A stretch of 64,000 nt of DNA from Flavobacteriaceae bacterium (GTDB lineage Bacteria > Bacteroidota > Bacteroidia > Flavobacteriales > Weeksellaceae). Each line of letters starts with the position of its first letter. The first letter of the stretch is position 1. Below are positions 25,886 through 35,129 of the stretch, one piece after another. The stretch lies in the NCBI GenBank assembly GCA_012522185.1, contig JAAYKY010000007.1:1-64000 (forward strand), given 5' to 3'. Position numbers and translations under genes: made by a program. Below the pieces are notes generated by a model. The model was not told the DNA's origin and made no database searches. It was given only the letters and a program-made list of their open reading frames with translations.

Positions 25886-27658
25886 ATGAAATCTTTGCTC
25901 GATCATATCTATTCCCCAAACGAACTTCGCCAACTGAAAAGAAGTGATTTGTCTCAAGTTTCCGCAGAGTTGAGAGAATTTATTCTCGATACGCTTTCGG
26001 TGAAACCGGGACATTTGGGAGCAGGTCTTGGTGTGGTGGAGCTGACCGTTGCGCTTCATTATTTTTATGATACGCCCGAAGATTTGCTCATCTGGGACGT
26101 GGGACATCAATGCTATCCACACAAAATTCTGACCGGACGAAAAAAGCAGTTCGATACGCTTCGCCAATTAAATGGTATTTCAGGGTTTCCTACCAGTGAA
26201 GAAAGTGAGTTTGACGCATTCGGAACGGGACATTCTTCGACTTCCGTTTCGGCCATTACCGGAATGGCAATTGCCGATCAAATGTTGGGAAAATCCAATA
26301 AACACATCGCGGTAATCGGTGACGCATCCATAGTTTCCGGGATGGCACTCGAAGGTCTGAACCACCTGGGAAGTACGGATTTGGATGTTTTAATTATTCT
26401 AAATGATAATTCGATTGGGATTGATCCATCGGTAGGCGCTTTGAAGGAGCATTTTTTTCATTTGGAAAATGGCGGCCAACATTCTGTTTTTGAAGATTTT
26501 GGATTTCATTACAAAGGCGTAATTGACGGACATAATTTTGAGGAATTATTTTCAGCTTTTGAAGAACTGGAATCCATTAAAAAACCAAAAATTCTTCACA
26601 TCAAAACGGTAAAAGGAAAAGGATATGCCAATGCGGAAGCCGATCAGGTAAAATGGCATTCGCCCGGATTATTCAACAAGGCAACCGGGGAAATTTCCAA
26701 AACATTGCAATCGAAAATTTCGTTTCAGGAAATTTTTGGCGAAACAATGAGCGAACTGATGCGTCAAAATGAAAAAATTACTGCCATCACGCCGGCAATG
26801 CTGACCGGGAGCAATCTGGTCAAATCGAAATTGGAATTTCCAAACCGTGTTTTGGATGTAGGAATTGCGGAACAACATTCGGTTACGCTCGCAGCCGGAA
26901 TGGCAACGCAGGGAATCATTCCGTATCTGGCGATTTATTCGACGTTTTTGCAACGTGCTTACGATCAGGTCATTCACGATGTGGCATTGCAAAATTTACC
27001 CGTTGTTTTTTGCATTGATCGCGCAGGAATTGTTGGCACGGACGGTGCAACGCATCACGGTTATTTCGATGTTTCTTTTTTGCGAAGCATTCCCAATATG
27101 ATCGTTTCGGCTCCGATGGATGAAAAAGATTTCAGGAATTTGCTTTTTACGGCTCAGTTTGCTGATGCTCCTTTTTCCATTCGATTTCCAAAAGGAAATA
27201 CGGAGGTAGAAGTTTTAGAATCGGATTTTAATCGGATTGAAATTGGAAAAGCGGAAGAGTTAAAATCTGGAAAGGAAGTCGCGATTTTGACTTTTGGAAC
27301 GATAGGAAATCGAATTCAAAAGATTTTATACCAAATAGAGTCAGAGAGATTGTTTGCTGAGCGTAGTCGAAGCATCGGTCATTATAAATTTATTTTCTGC
27401 AAGCCTTTGGATGAGGATTTATTGGATGAAATTTTCAATCAGTATAAAACCATAATTAGTTTTGAAGACGGAATTTTGAGCGGTGGATTTGGCGATGCGA
27501 TTTTGGAATATGCTTCAGAAAAAGAATTCAAAGGAAAAATTATAAGAAAAGCTTACCCGGATGAATTCATTGGGCACGGTTCAGTAGAGGAATTGGAAAA
27601 ACAAATCGGTTTGGATGAGGAGTCGATTTTGGAGTTTTTATTAAATTTAGAGCCCTAA
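25886..27658 (+). CDS. dxs: 1-deoxy-D-xylulose-5-phosphate synthase
   Basis: VWDVGHQCYPHKILTGR, GTGHSSTSVSA, GDASIVSGMALEGLNH; ATG at 25886 preferred over the TTG at 25877. Confidence 0.95.
   Translation: MKSLLDHIYSPNELRQLKRSDLSQVSAELREFILDTLSVKPGHLGAGLGVVELTVALHYFYDTPEDLLIWDVGHQCYPHKILTGRKKQFDTLRQLNGISGFPTSEESEFDAFGTGHSSTSVSAITGMAIADQMLGKSNKHIAVIGDASIVSGMALEGLNHLGSTDLDVLIILNDNSIGIDPSVGALKEHFFHLENGGQHSVFEDFGFHYKGVIDGHNFEELFSAFEELESIKKPKILHIKTVKGKGYANAEADQVKWHSPGLFNKATGEISKTLQSKISFQEIFGETMSELMRQNEKITAITPAMLTGSNLVKSKLEFPNRVLDVGIAEQHSVTLAAGMATQGIIPYLAIYSTFLQRAYDQVIHDVALQNLPVVFCIDRAGIVGTDGATHHGYFDVSFLRSIPNMIVSAPMDEKDFRNLLFTAQFADAPFSIRFPKGNTEVEVLESDFNRIEIGKAEELKSGKEVAILTFGTIGNRIQKILYQIESERLFAERSRSIGHYKFIFCKPLDEDLLDEIFNQYKTIISFEDGILSGGFGDAILEYASEKEFKGKIIRKAYPDEFIGHGSVEELEKQIGLDEESILEFLLNLEP
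27356..27373 (+). repeat. Dispersed-repeat-like segment GCTGAGCGTAGTCGAAGC inside dxs
   Basis: Encodes AERSRS within SERLFAERSRSIG, a stretch not expected in Dxs. Confidence 0.5.
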
Positions 27659-27683
27659 CAGGGTTTGAAACCCTGTTAGGGCT
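27651..27683. repeat. 16-bp-stem palindrome overlapping the dxs stop codon
   Basis: AGCCCTAACAGGGTTT-G-AAACCCTGTTAGGGCT. Confidence 0.85.
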
Positions 27684-27840
27684 GCCTGGCATCCCATTTT
27701 ATGAAGAAATATTTACGTATTTTCTATTTATTGCAGCTCCTACGAAACGAAAACCGGAGAGGGGAGAAGCTCTTAGGGTTTAGACTTTCAAACTTTATAC
27801 ATTACACTATATTTCCTTAAATTTGTAAAAACAGAATATT

Positions 27841-28167
27841 ATGGCACTTACAGAACAACAATTGAATGAAATCGGCGAGAAGCTGGTCGAGAAATTCAAA
27901 TCCATATACGACCCGGAAATCCCGGTAGATATCTATGAATTAGGACTGATTTACGATGCTTTTGCCAATGCAAACGGAAAAGTAAAAGTCCTGATGACAC
28001 TTACTTCTCCCAACTGCCCGGTGGCCGAAAGTATGCCCAACGAGGTAAAGGAAAGAGTAGAGGAAATAGAAGGAGTAGAAGAAGCAGAAATTGAACTGAC
28101 TTTTGATCCGCCTTGGGATCGCGACATGATGAGCGAAGAAGCGAAATTCGAATTGGGTATGTTGTAA
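27841..28167 (+). CDS. DUF59/MIP18-family Fe-S cluster assembly factor
   Basis: SIYDPEIPVDIYELGLIYD ... MTLTSPNCPVAESMPNEV ... FDPPWDRDMMSEEAK. Confidence 0.9.
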   Translation: MALTEQQLNEIGEKLVEKFKSIYDPEIPVDIYELGLIYDAFANANGKVKVLMTLTSPNCPVAESMPNEVKERVEEIEGVEEAEIELTFDPPWDRDMMSEEAKFELGML

Positions 28168-28203
28168 AAAAAATTAGTATTTTTCATAAAAATTAAAAAA
28201 AGC

Positions 28204-29145
28204 ATGAATCCATTTGAAATCTTATCTGCATTCTCTGGTATCTTTTATATCATCGTTGCAATTTTTATCCTGAGTACATTGGGATTGTTCTTTATTGTGA
28301 AGCAGCAAACCGCAGTTGTAATTGAACGTTTCGGAAAGTTCCAAAGCGTAAGGAATTCCGGTTTTCAGTTAAAAATCCCAATTGTCGATCGTGTTGCCGG
28401 AAGAGTTTCTTTGAAAGTACAGCAACTTGACGTGGTGGTAGAAACCAAAACCAAAGACGACGTATTTGTAAAAATGAAAGTTTCGGTTCAGTACATGGTC
28501 ATCAAAGACAAAGTTTACGAAGCTTTTTACAAACTCGACAATCCTTTTGCTCAAATCACCTCTTATGTTTTTGATGTGGTGAGAGCTGAAGTTCCTAAAT
28601 TACGTTTGGACGATGTCTTTGAAAAGAAAGACGACATTGCGATCGCGGTCAATCGAGAAGTTCAGGAGGCGATGAATACCTATGGATACGATATCATCAA
28701 AACTCTTGTGACAGATATCGATCCAGACGAGCAAGTAAAACACGCAATGAACCGAATCAATGCTTCGGAACGTGAAAAAGTAGCGGCTCAATATGAGGGA
28801 GACGCTCAAAGAATTTTGATTGTCGAAAAAGCAAAAGCAGAAGCTGAAAGTAAAAGACTGCAAGGACAAGGTATTGCAGACCAAAGAAGAGAAATCGCTC
28901 GTGGTCTTGAGGAATCCGTAAATGTTTTAAACAAAGTCGGGATTAACTCCCAAGAGGCTTCAGCTTTGATTGTAGTAACTCAACACTATGATACTTTACA
29001 AGCCGTTGGCTCGCTCAATAAATCCAATTTGATTTTATTGCCCAATTCCCCGCACGCAGCCGGTGATATGCTCAACAATATGATCGCTTCATTTTCGGCA
29101 GCAAGCCAAATTGGAGAAGAAATGAAGAAGGCTAAAAAAGACTAA
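28204..29145 (+). CDS. SPFH/Band 7 domain membrane protein
   Basis: N-terminal TM, VKQQTAVVIERFGKFQSVRNSGFQLKIPIVDRV. Confidence 0.93.
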   Translation: MNPFEILSAFSGIFYIIVAIFILSTLGLFFIVKQQTAVVIERFGKFQSVRNSGFQLKIPIVDRVAGRVSLKVQQLDVVVETKTKDDVFVKMKVSVQYMVIKDKVYEAFYKLDNPFAQITSYVFDVVRAEVPKLRLDDVFEKKDDIAIAVNREVQEAMNTYGYDIIKTLVTDIDPDEQVKHAMNRINASEREKVAAQYEGDAQRILIVEKAKAEAESKRLQGQGIADQRREIARGLEESVNVLNKVGINSQEASALIVVTQHYDTLQAVGSLNKSNLILLPNSPHAAGDMLNNMIASFSAASQIGEEMKKAKKD

Positions 29146-29220
29146 TAGTGAATTAGATAGAATATTTTTTTATTCAAAATTTAAAGTTAAATTAGCACTA
29201 ATAATTAAAACCCTTATAAC

Positions 29221-30234
29221 ATGAAGAAAAATTTATTCTCTTTGCTTGCCGCATTCTTTGTATCAGGATTGGCAGTAGGTCAAAGTCTGAGTGCTGAAAA
29301 CTTGGATGCAGACACTGAAGTAATTATCGGAACTCCGGAAATTGGTCCGACAGGGGTAACAGAAGGTACTTTGTACAGTAATGGACCTTACTACAATGTT
29401 CCAGGAACGCCCAACATCAGTTTATTGGAAAGCGTCACAGTAGGTGTGACGACCTTAGGAGCAGGACATTCTTCTGCAGCAGGCATTCGTGTCGCAGATG
29501 ACTGGGAGGTTACAGAAAATGTAATTGTAGAAAACATTCAGTTTTATGCCTATCAAACAGGTTCAAGTACGACTTCAACGATTACTGGAGTAAGCTTGGC
29601 GATTTGGGACGGACCTCCAAGCGATCCTGCAAGTAGCATAGTTTGGGGTGATCAGTTTGAAGACTTTTTTGACTCAACCGAATGGACAGGTGCCTACCGA
29701 GCGAGTGAAACAAACCCAAGTGATACCTCTAGACCTATTATGATCACTACAGCCAATACAGATGGATTGGAATTAGCCCCGGGTACTTATTGGTTGGATT
29801 GGGACGCAACAGGCTCTTTGACTTCAGGTCCTTGGGCTCCACCGATTGCTATTTTAGGAGAAGCTACCACTGGAAACGCTTTACAGTTCTTACCAGATGA
29901 AGGAGGCTGGGGAGATTTGTTAGATGGTGGAACTTTTACCGGAATGGGACTTCCATTCGAAGTAAATGGAGAAGTTGTAACTGCTGGAGTTAATGATTTC
30001 TCAGCTACTTCTATTAGCATTTATCCGAACCCAACTGCGAAGTTCATCAATATCAAATCAGGAGCAAAAATCGAGTCGGTAGTTGTCTATAACTTAGCCG
30101 GACAAGAGTTGATGAAAGCCTCTCCAAAAGGTAAGAATTCAGCATTTGATGTTTCTTCTTTGCCAAGTGGAACTTATATTATCAAAGCTGTTGTAGATGG
30201 AAAGGTTCAAACCCAGAAATTTATTAAAAAATAA
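29221..30234 (+). CDS. Secreted protein with T9SS type A sorting domain
   Basis: Signal peptide; C-terminal ISIYPNPTAKFINIKS...YNLAGQELM...SGTYIIKAVVDGKVQTQKFIKK. Confidence 0.85.
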   Translation: MKKNLFSLLAAFFVSGLAVGQSLSAENLDADTEVIIGTPEIGPTGVTEGTLYSNGPYYNVPGTPNISLLESVTVGVTTLGAGHSSAAGIRVADDWEVTENVIVENIQFYAYQTGSSTTSTITGVSLAIWDGPPSDPASSIVWGDQFEDFFDSTEWTGAYRASETNPSDTSRPIMITTANTDGLELAPGTYWLDWDATGSLTSGPWAPPIAILGEATTGNALQFLPDEGGWGDLLDGGTFTGMGLPFEVNGEVVTAGVNDFSATSISIYPNPTAKFINIKSGAKIESVVVYNLAGQELMKASPKGKNSAFDVSSLPSGTYIIKAVVDGKVQTQKFIKK

Positions 30235-30254
30235 AATTCATTAACAAATAATTC

Positions 30255-30283
30255 AAATGCCGGTTTCTGACCGGCATTTTTTA
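30255..30283 (+). terminator. Rho-independent terminator
   Basis: AAATGCCGGT-TTCTG-ACCGGCATTTTTTA hairpin plus T tract. Confidence 0.85.
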
Positions 30284-30314
30284 TGGAATTAAAAATAAAT
30301 TAAAATCGAATTCG

Positions 30315-30322
30315 TAATTTTG
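30315..30322 (+). promoter_or_regulatory. Bacteroidota -7 box (TAATTTTG) 5 nt before the Fur-family ATG
   Basis: Matches TAnnTTTG; would give a leaderless mRNA. Confidence 0.35.
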
Positions 30323-30327
30323 AGGAA

Positions 30328-30735
30328 ATGGAAATTCAGGAAAAAATACTTCAAACACGAAAAATTCAACCCACCGCCATGCGGATTTTGGTGTTAAGAG
30401 CCATGCAGAATTCCGAACACGCTATAAGCCTTACCGAATTGGAAGCTTTGTTCGATCAGGCCGACAAAACCACCTTGTACCGAACGCTTAAAACATTTGA
30501 AAAAAACAAACTCGTTCACAGCATTGATGACGGAACCGGTTCCATGAAATACGCGCTCTGCGATGAAACTTGCGACTGCCTTCCCGAACAAGCACATATG
30601 CATTTTCATTGCAACAAATGCGAACTGACTTTCTGTATGAAAGAATATAATTTGCCCAAAATTCAAATTCCCAAAAAATTCAAAGCCGAAGAAACAAGTC
30701 TGGTGGTCAAAGGCTTATGCGAGAAATGCAGTTGA
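30328..30735 (+). CDS. Fur-family transcriptional regulator (Zur-like candidate)
   Basis: TTLYRTLKTFEKNKLVHSID; HMHFHCNKCELTFC; C-terminal CEKC. Confidence 0.88.
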   Translation: MEIQEKILQTRKIQPTAMRILVLRAMQNSEHAISLTELEALFDQADKTTLYRTLKTFEKNKLVHSIDDGTGSMKYALCDETCDCLPEQAHMHFHCNKCELTFCMKEYNLPKIQIPKKFKAEETSLVVKGLCEKCS

Positions 30736-30746
30736 GCCAAATTCTT

Positions 30747-30761
30747 TGCAACCGAGTTGCA
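30747..30761. promoter_or_regulatory. Candidate operator: TGCAAC-CGA-GTTGCA palindrome between fur-like gene and P-type ATPase
   Basis: Perfect 6-bp inverted repeat upstream of the ATPase start. Confidence 0.4.
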
Positions 30762-30799
30762 GTAAATGCAAGCTAAATTTGAGGGAAAAAGAATGAATT

Positions 30800-32722
30800 A
30801 TGTCGCAGGATTGTTGTTCCACTACCTCAAATTCGCAACATGAACATGAGCACGACCACGGGGATGCTTTTTCACTGAAAGCCTATTTCCCGGCTATTAT
30901 CAGCGGATTTATGCTTGCAATGGGCATCGCAATGGATTATTTTAACTGGGAAGTTTTTCAAAACGAAATGCTCCGAATTCTCTGGTACATCGTAGCCTAT
31001 ATTCCCGTGGGCTTTCCGGTTTTATTGCAAGGATTTCGATTGATTCTAAAAGGTGAATTCTTTACCGAATTTTCCTTGATGTCCGTGGCAACTATCGGCG
31101 CTTTTATTTTGGGCGAATATCCCGAAGGCGTTGCCGTCATGCTGTTTTATGCGGTTGGCGAACTTTTTCAAAGCGCCGCGGTCAATAAAGCTCGGAACAA
31201 CATCAAAGCCCTGCTCGATGTACGGCCGAATTCAGCCAATGTCTTCCGGGAAAACAAATGGCAAAGCATTGCTCCGGAACGCGTTGAAATCGGCGAAAGA
31301 ATTCAGGTGAAATTGGGCGAAAAAGTTCCTTTGGACGGAATTTTAATTTCAGATTTTTCAAGTTTCAATACCTCGGCGCTGACCGGAGAAAGCAAGCCCG
31401 AAACCATCCGAAAAGGTGAAACTATTTTAGCCGGAATGCTCAACGAAGGAAAATTAATCGAAATCCAAACCACCAAAAAATTCGAAGACAGTTCATTGGC
31501 GAAAATCTTGGAAATGGTTCAGGAAGCGAGTTCAAGAAAAGCCAAAACCGAATTGTTCATCCGAAAATTCGCCAAAGTTTATACACCCGCCGTTTTCTTT
31601 CTCGCCGTGGCGGTAACGCTTTTGCCCTACTTTTTTGTGGAAAATTATTTGTTCAGGGAATGGTTTTATCGGGCTTTGATTTTTCTGGTTATTTCCTGTC
31701 CCTGTGCGCTGGTGATTTCGATTCCGCTCGGATATTTTGGTGGAATTGGCGCCGCTTCCCGAAATGGAATTCTTTTCAAAGGTTCGAATTTCCTCGATTT
31801 GATGGCCAAAGTCAATACGGTGGTGCTCGACAAAACCGGAACTTTGACACGTGGCGTTTTCAAAGTTCAGAAAGTAAAAACCGAAGGTTTATCGGAAAAT
31901 GAATTTTTGGAGTATGTCTCGGCATTGGAAAGGAATTCCACACATCCGGTGGCCAAAGCGGTGGCTGAATTTTATCCTTCGAATTGGGAAGCGACCGAAG
32001 TAGAAGAATTTTCGGGAATGGGTCTGAAAGGAATGGTAAACGGAAAGGAAGTGCTGGCAGGAAATGGAAAGCTGATGGCTAAATTCAGAGTTGAATTTCC
32101 CAAAGAAATTGAAAATATCATCGAAACAATCGTATTGGTTTCCATCAATAAAAATTACGCCGGATATATTTTGATTTCGGATGAAATGAAAGCCGATGCT
32201 GCACAAGCGATTTCGGAAATCAAAAAAGCAGGCGTTTCTCAAATAATGATGCTGAGCGGTGACCGTAATTCGATTGTCCAAAAAACCGCTTCAGAAGTTG
32301 GAATTGGCCAAACTTTCGGAGAGCTTTTGCCGGAAGGCAAAGTCGAGAAAATCAAAGAATTAAAAGAAAATCCTCAAAACATCGTCGCTTTTGTAGGCGA
32401 TGGAATCAATGATGCGCCCGTTTTAGCCTTAAGTGACGTGGGAATTGCGATGGGCGGAATGGGTAGCGATTTGGCGATTGAAACGGCCGATGTGGTCATT
32501 CAAACGGATCAACCGTCCAAAATTGCTACGGCCATTAAAATCGGACGAAAAACCAAGCAGATTGTTATTCAGAATATTACATTGGCTTTTGTTGTGAAAT
32601 TAATTGTGATGATTTTGGGTGCAGGCGGGTTAGCAACGATGTGGGAAGCCGTTTTTGCGGACGTTGGCGTGGCCTTATTGGCGATTTTAAACGCTGTACG
32701 AATTCAGAATATGAAGTTTTGA
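30800..32722 (+). CDS. Heavy-metal translocating P1B-type ATPase (Zn/Cd-type)
   Basis: His-rich N-terminus, SCPCALVISIPLG, DKTGTLTRG, GDGINDAP; no N-terminal HMA domain seen. Confidence 0.94.
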   Translation: MSQDCCSTTSNSQHEHEHDHGDAFSLKAYFPAIISGFMLAMGIAMDYFNWEVFQNEMLRILWYIVAYIPVGFPVLLQGFRLILKGEFFTEFSLMSVATIGAFILGEYPEGVAVMLFYAVGELFQSAAVNKARNNIKALLDVRPNSANVFRENKWQSIAPERVEIGERIQVKLGEKVPLDGILISDFSSFNTSALTGESKPETIRKGETILAGMLNEGKLIEIQTTKKFEDSSLAKILEMVQEASSRKAKTELFIRKFAKVYTPAVFFLAVAVTLLPYFFVENYLFREWFYRALIFLVISCPCALVISIPLGYFGGIGAASRNGILFKGSNFLDLMAKVNTVVLDKTGTLTRGVFKVQKVKTEGLSENEFLEYVSALERNSTHPVAKAVAEFYPSNWEATEVEEFSGMGLKGMVNGKEVLAGNGKLMAKFRVEFPKEIENIIETIVLVSINKNYAGYILISDEMKADAAQAISEIKKAGVSQIMMLSGDRNSIVQKTASEVGIGQTFGELLPEGKVEKIKELKENPQNIVAFVGDGINDAPVLALSDVGIAMGGMGSDLAIETADVVIQTDQPSKIATAIKIGRKTKQIVIQNITLAFVVKLIVMILGAGGLATMWEAVFADVGVALLAILNAVRIQNMKF

Positions 32723-32744
32723 ATAAATAAAATGAACAATTATC

Positions 32745-32777
32745 AGCCCTGTTAGGGTTCCAAACCCTAACAGGGCT
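32745..32777. repeat. 15-bp-stem palindrome related to 27651-27683 with arms swapped
   Basis: AGCCCTGTTAGGGTT-CCA-AACCCTAACAGGGCT. Confidence 0.85.
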
Positions 32778-32869
32778 TTAACAAGGCTTTTGAAAGAAAA
32801 ATTTATTTCAACTTCCTGCCAATCCTTATTATTTGGTTTAATTTTGTGAAACTTTAAAAACAAAATCAA

Positions 32870-34153
32870 ATGAAAATCTGGGATAAAGGTTTCTCTGTAA
32901 ACGATAAAATCGAAAAATTCACGGTAGGAAAAGATCGAATTTTAGACGGTTATCTCGCCAAATACGATGCGATTGCGTCCAAAGCACAAGCCAATATGCT
33001 GAGTCAAGTCGGAATTATTTCGGCTGATGACAATCAAAAACTACAAATCGCGCTTGACGATATTCTGAAAGAAATTGAAAACGGAGATTTCCTCATCGAT
33101 GAAAACTTTGAAGATGTTCATTCCAAAATCGAAGCGGAATTAATCATAAAAACAGGCGATGCCGGAAAGATGATCCATACCGCACGCTCCCGAAATGACC
33201 AGGTTTTGGTGGCCATTCAATTGTTTTTGAAAGAATATTTGACCGAAACCAAAACAAAAGTGCTGGAATTGATCGATATCTTGGTCAATAAAGCAGACGA
33301 ACATAAAAACGACCTGATGCCCGGATATACGCATTTCCAAGCGGCCATGCCGAGCAGTTTCGGGATGTGGTTTTCGGCGTATGCAGAAAATTTATTGTCC
33401 GATTTATACTTCTTGGATGCGGCTTTCAAAGTTGCCGACCAAAATCCATTGGGTTCCGGTGCAGGATTTGGAACAAGTTTTCCAATCGACCGAAAAGCAA
33501 CTACCAAAGAATTAGGTTTTTCCGAAATGGCGGTAAGTTCTGTCGGAGCGCAAATGTTGCGTGGGAAATCTGAGAAATCGACTGCCGTAGCGATTTCGAT
33601 GATTTGCGGAACTCTTTCTAAAATGTCGTATGATTTGGTAATGTACAATAGTCAGGATATGGGATTTGTGAAATTGCCAAAGGAAATGACAACCGGTTCT
33701 TCCATTATGCCGCACAAAAAAAATCCCGATGTTTTTGAATTGACGCGTGCGCATTGCAATCGTTTGCAAGGATTGCCAAATGATATCATTTTGACTATCA
33801 ATAATTTACCGAGCGGTTACCACCGTGATTTTCAGATTTTAAAGGAAATTTTATTTGAACCGATGGTTCAGTTCAACGATATTCTCGATATTTTGATTTT
33901 TGCTTTGCCGCAAATTCAGATTACTGAAGGATTTATGAATCAGGAAAAATACGATTCAATTTATACGGTGGAAAACATCAACCATTTGTTGCAAACCGGG
34001 ACTTCTTTCCGGGATGCTTATAAAATTGTGGGAATTTCGGTGGACGAAGGAAATTACGTACCGCACAAGGAATTCCAAACTTCACATTTGGGAAGTATTC
34101 ACAATTTAGGATTGGAAGAAATCCGCGAGAAAATCAAACGATACAAAGGATAG
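32870..34153 (+). CDS. argH: Argininosuccinate lyase
   Basis: HTARSRNDQV, TGSSIMPHKKNPDVFEL. Confidence 0.95.
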   Translation: MKIWDKGFSVNDKIEKFTVGKDRILDGYLAKYDAIASKAQANMLSQVGIISADDNQKLQIALDDILKEIENGDFLIDENFEDVHSKIEAELIIKTGDAGKMIHTARSRNDQVLVAIQLFLKEYLTETKTKVLELIDILVNKADEHKNDLMPGYTHFQAAMPSSFGMWFSAYAENLLSDLYFLDAAFKVADQNPLGSGAGFGTSFPIDRKATTKELGFSEMAVSSVGAQMLRGKSEKSTAVAISMICGTLSKMSYDLVMYNSQDMGFVKLPKEMTTGSSIMPHKKNPDVFELTRAHCNRLQGLPNDIILTINNLPSGYHRDFQILKEILFEPMVQFNDILDILIFALPQIQITEGFMNQEKYDSIYTVENINHLLQTGTSFRDAYKIVGISVDEGNYVPHKEFQTSHLGSIHNLGLEEIREKIKRYKG

Positions 34154-34164
34154 ATTTCCGGACG

Positions 34165-34207
34165 CTTTGACAAAGTTTTATTCGTAGTGAAGAGAACTTT
34201 GTCAAAG
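34165..34207. repeat. 13-bp inverted repeat between convergent genes
   Basis: CTTTGACAAAGTT (34165-34177) / AACTTTGTCAAAG (34195-34207). Confidence 0.65.
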
Positions 34208-34223
34208 TTTTGATGGAATTTCA

Positions 34224-35129
34224 TTAATTATCCCAAAACTGAGACTGAACTCCTTGTTTATTTTCTTCAATAAATTCTCGAATTTCTTTACTCTCTTTCG
34301 AATTTCTTTTTGAATTTTTTCCGGTGTAAATAATACTGATTGAATCCTTCATTTTTTGGAAGATAATTTGTTTCGGATAAGCGATTTCAGCATTCTCAAA
34401 AATGTAAATACTGTCGGACTTTGAAACCAAGTCGTAACGAATTGTTTTGTTTTTAAGCAAAACATCGAAGAAATTAAATTTAGAACTCAAAGAATCTTTT
34501 TCAGGAACAAAATAGGAATTCCCTAATCTCCTTTTGTCTTCCCTTTCAGAAAGTTCCGTTTGAGAAGGATTTTGAAGAATTGCTTTGCTTTCTTTTTTGG
34601 CTGAAATCGCAATCTCCTCGCTTTCTTCTGAAATTTTTGCTCTTGCCATTACGGGTGCAGCGGAAACTTCTTCTATGGGTGCGATGTCGTAAACCGCTTC
34701 TGATTTCATGGGTTCGGGAAGTTTTAATTCGATTTGTTGAGGTTTGTTTTCCAGTTCATTCTCGATGATTTCCGGTGCCGATTTTTTCTCTTCACGAATG
34801 ACCACTGATGGATTGCTTTCCTCCAATTTATTTAGAATCTCCGATGCGTTTTCTTCATTGATTTCTACCGGAACTTCATATACAATCTGAGTTGAATTCT
34901 CCAGCTTTGAAGCAGGATTGGGATTATTCAATAATGACCAAACACCAATGACCATTCCTAATACAACACAAGCTGCTGTGGCATATTTCCACCATTGAAT
35001 TTTCTTTTTCTGAACGGATTTTTCATCGAGTCGTTCTTCGATTCGGTCCCAAATCAAATCCCGCGGTTCTTCATCCAATCCGTGTCGGTTGTCCCGAAAC
35101 ATATCTTCTATGGGATCATTTGTGCTCAT
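34224..35129 (-). CDS. Single-TM protein, candidate anti-sigma partner
   Basis: One TM near the N-terminus (WWKYATAACVVLGMVIGVWSLL); 4-nt overlap with the upstream sigma gene. Confidence 0.6.
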   Translation of the reverse strand: MSTNDPIEDMFRDNRHGLDEEPRDLIWDRIEERLDEKSVQKKKIQWWKYATAACVVLGMVIGVWSLLNNPNPASKLENSTQIVYEVPVEINEENASEILNKLEESNPSVVIREEKKSAPEIIENELENKPQQIELKLPEPMKSEAVYDIAPIEEVSAAPVMARAKISEESEEIAISAKKESKAILQNPSQTELSEREDKRRLGNSYFVPEKDSLSSKFNFFDVLLKNKTIRYDLVSKSDSIYIFENAEIAYPKQIIFQKMKDSISIIYTGKNSKRNSKESKEIREFIEENKQGVQSQFWDN

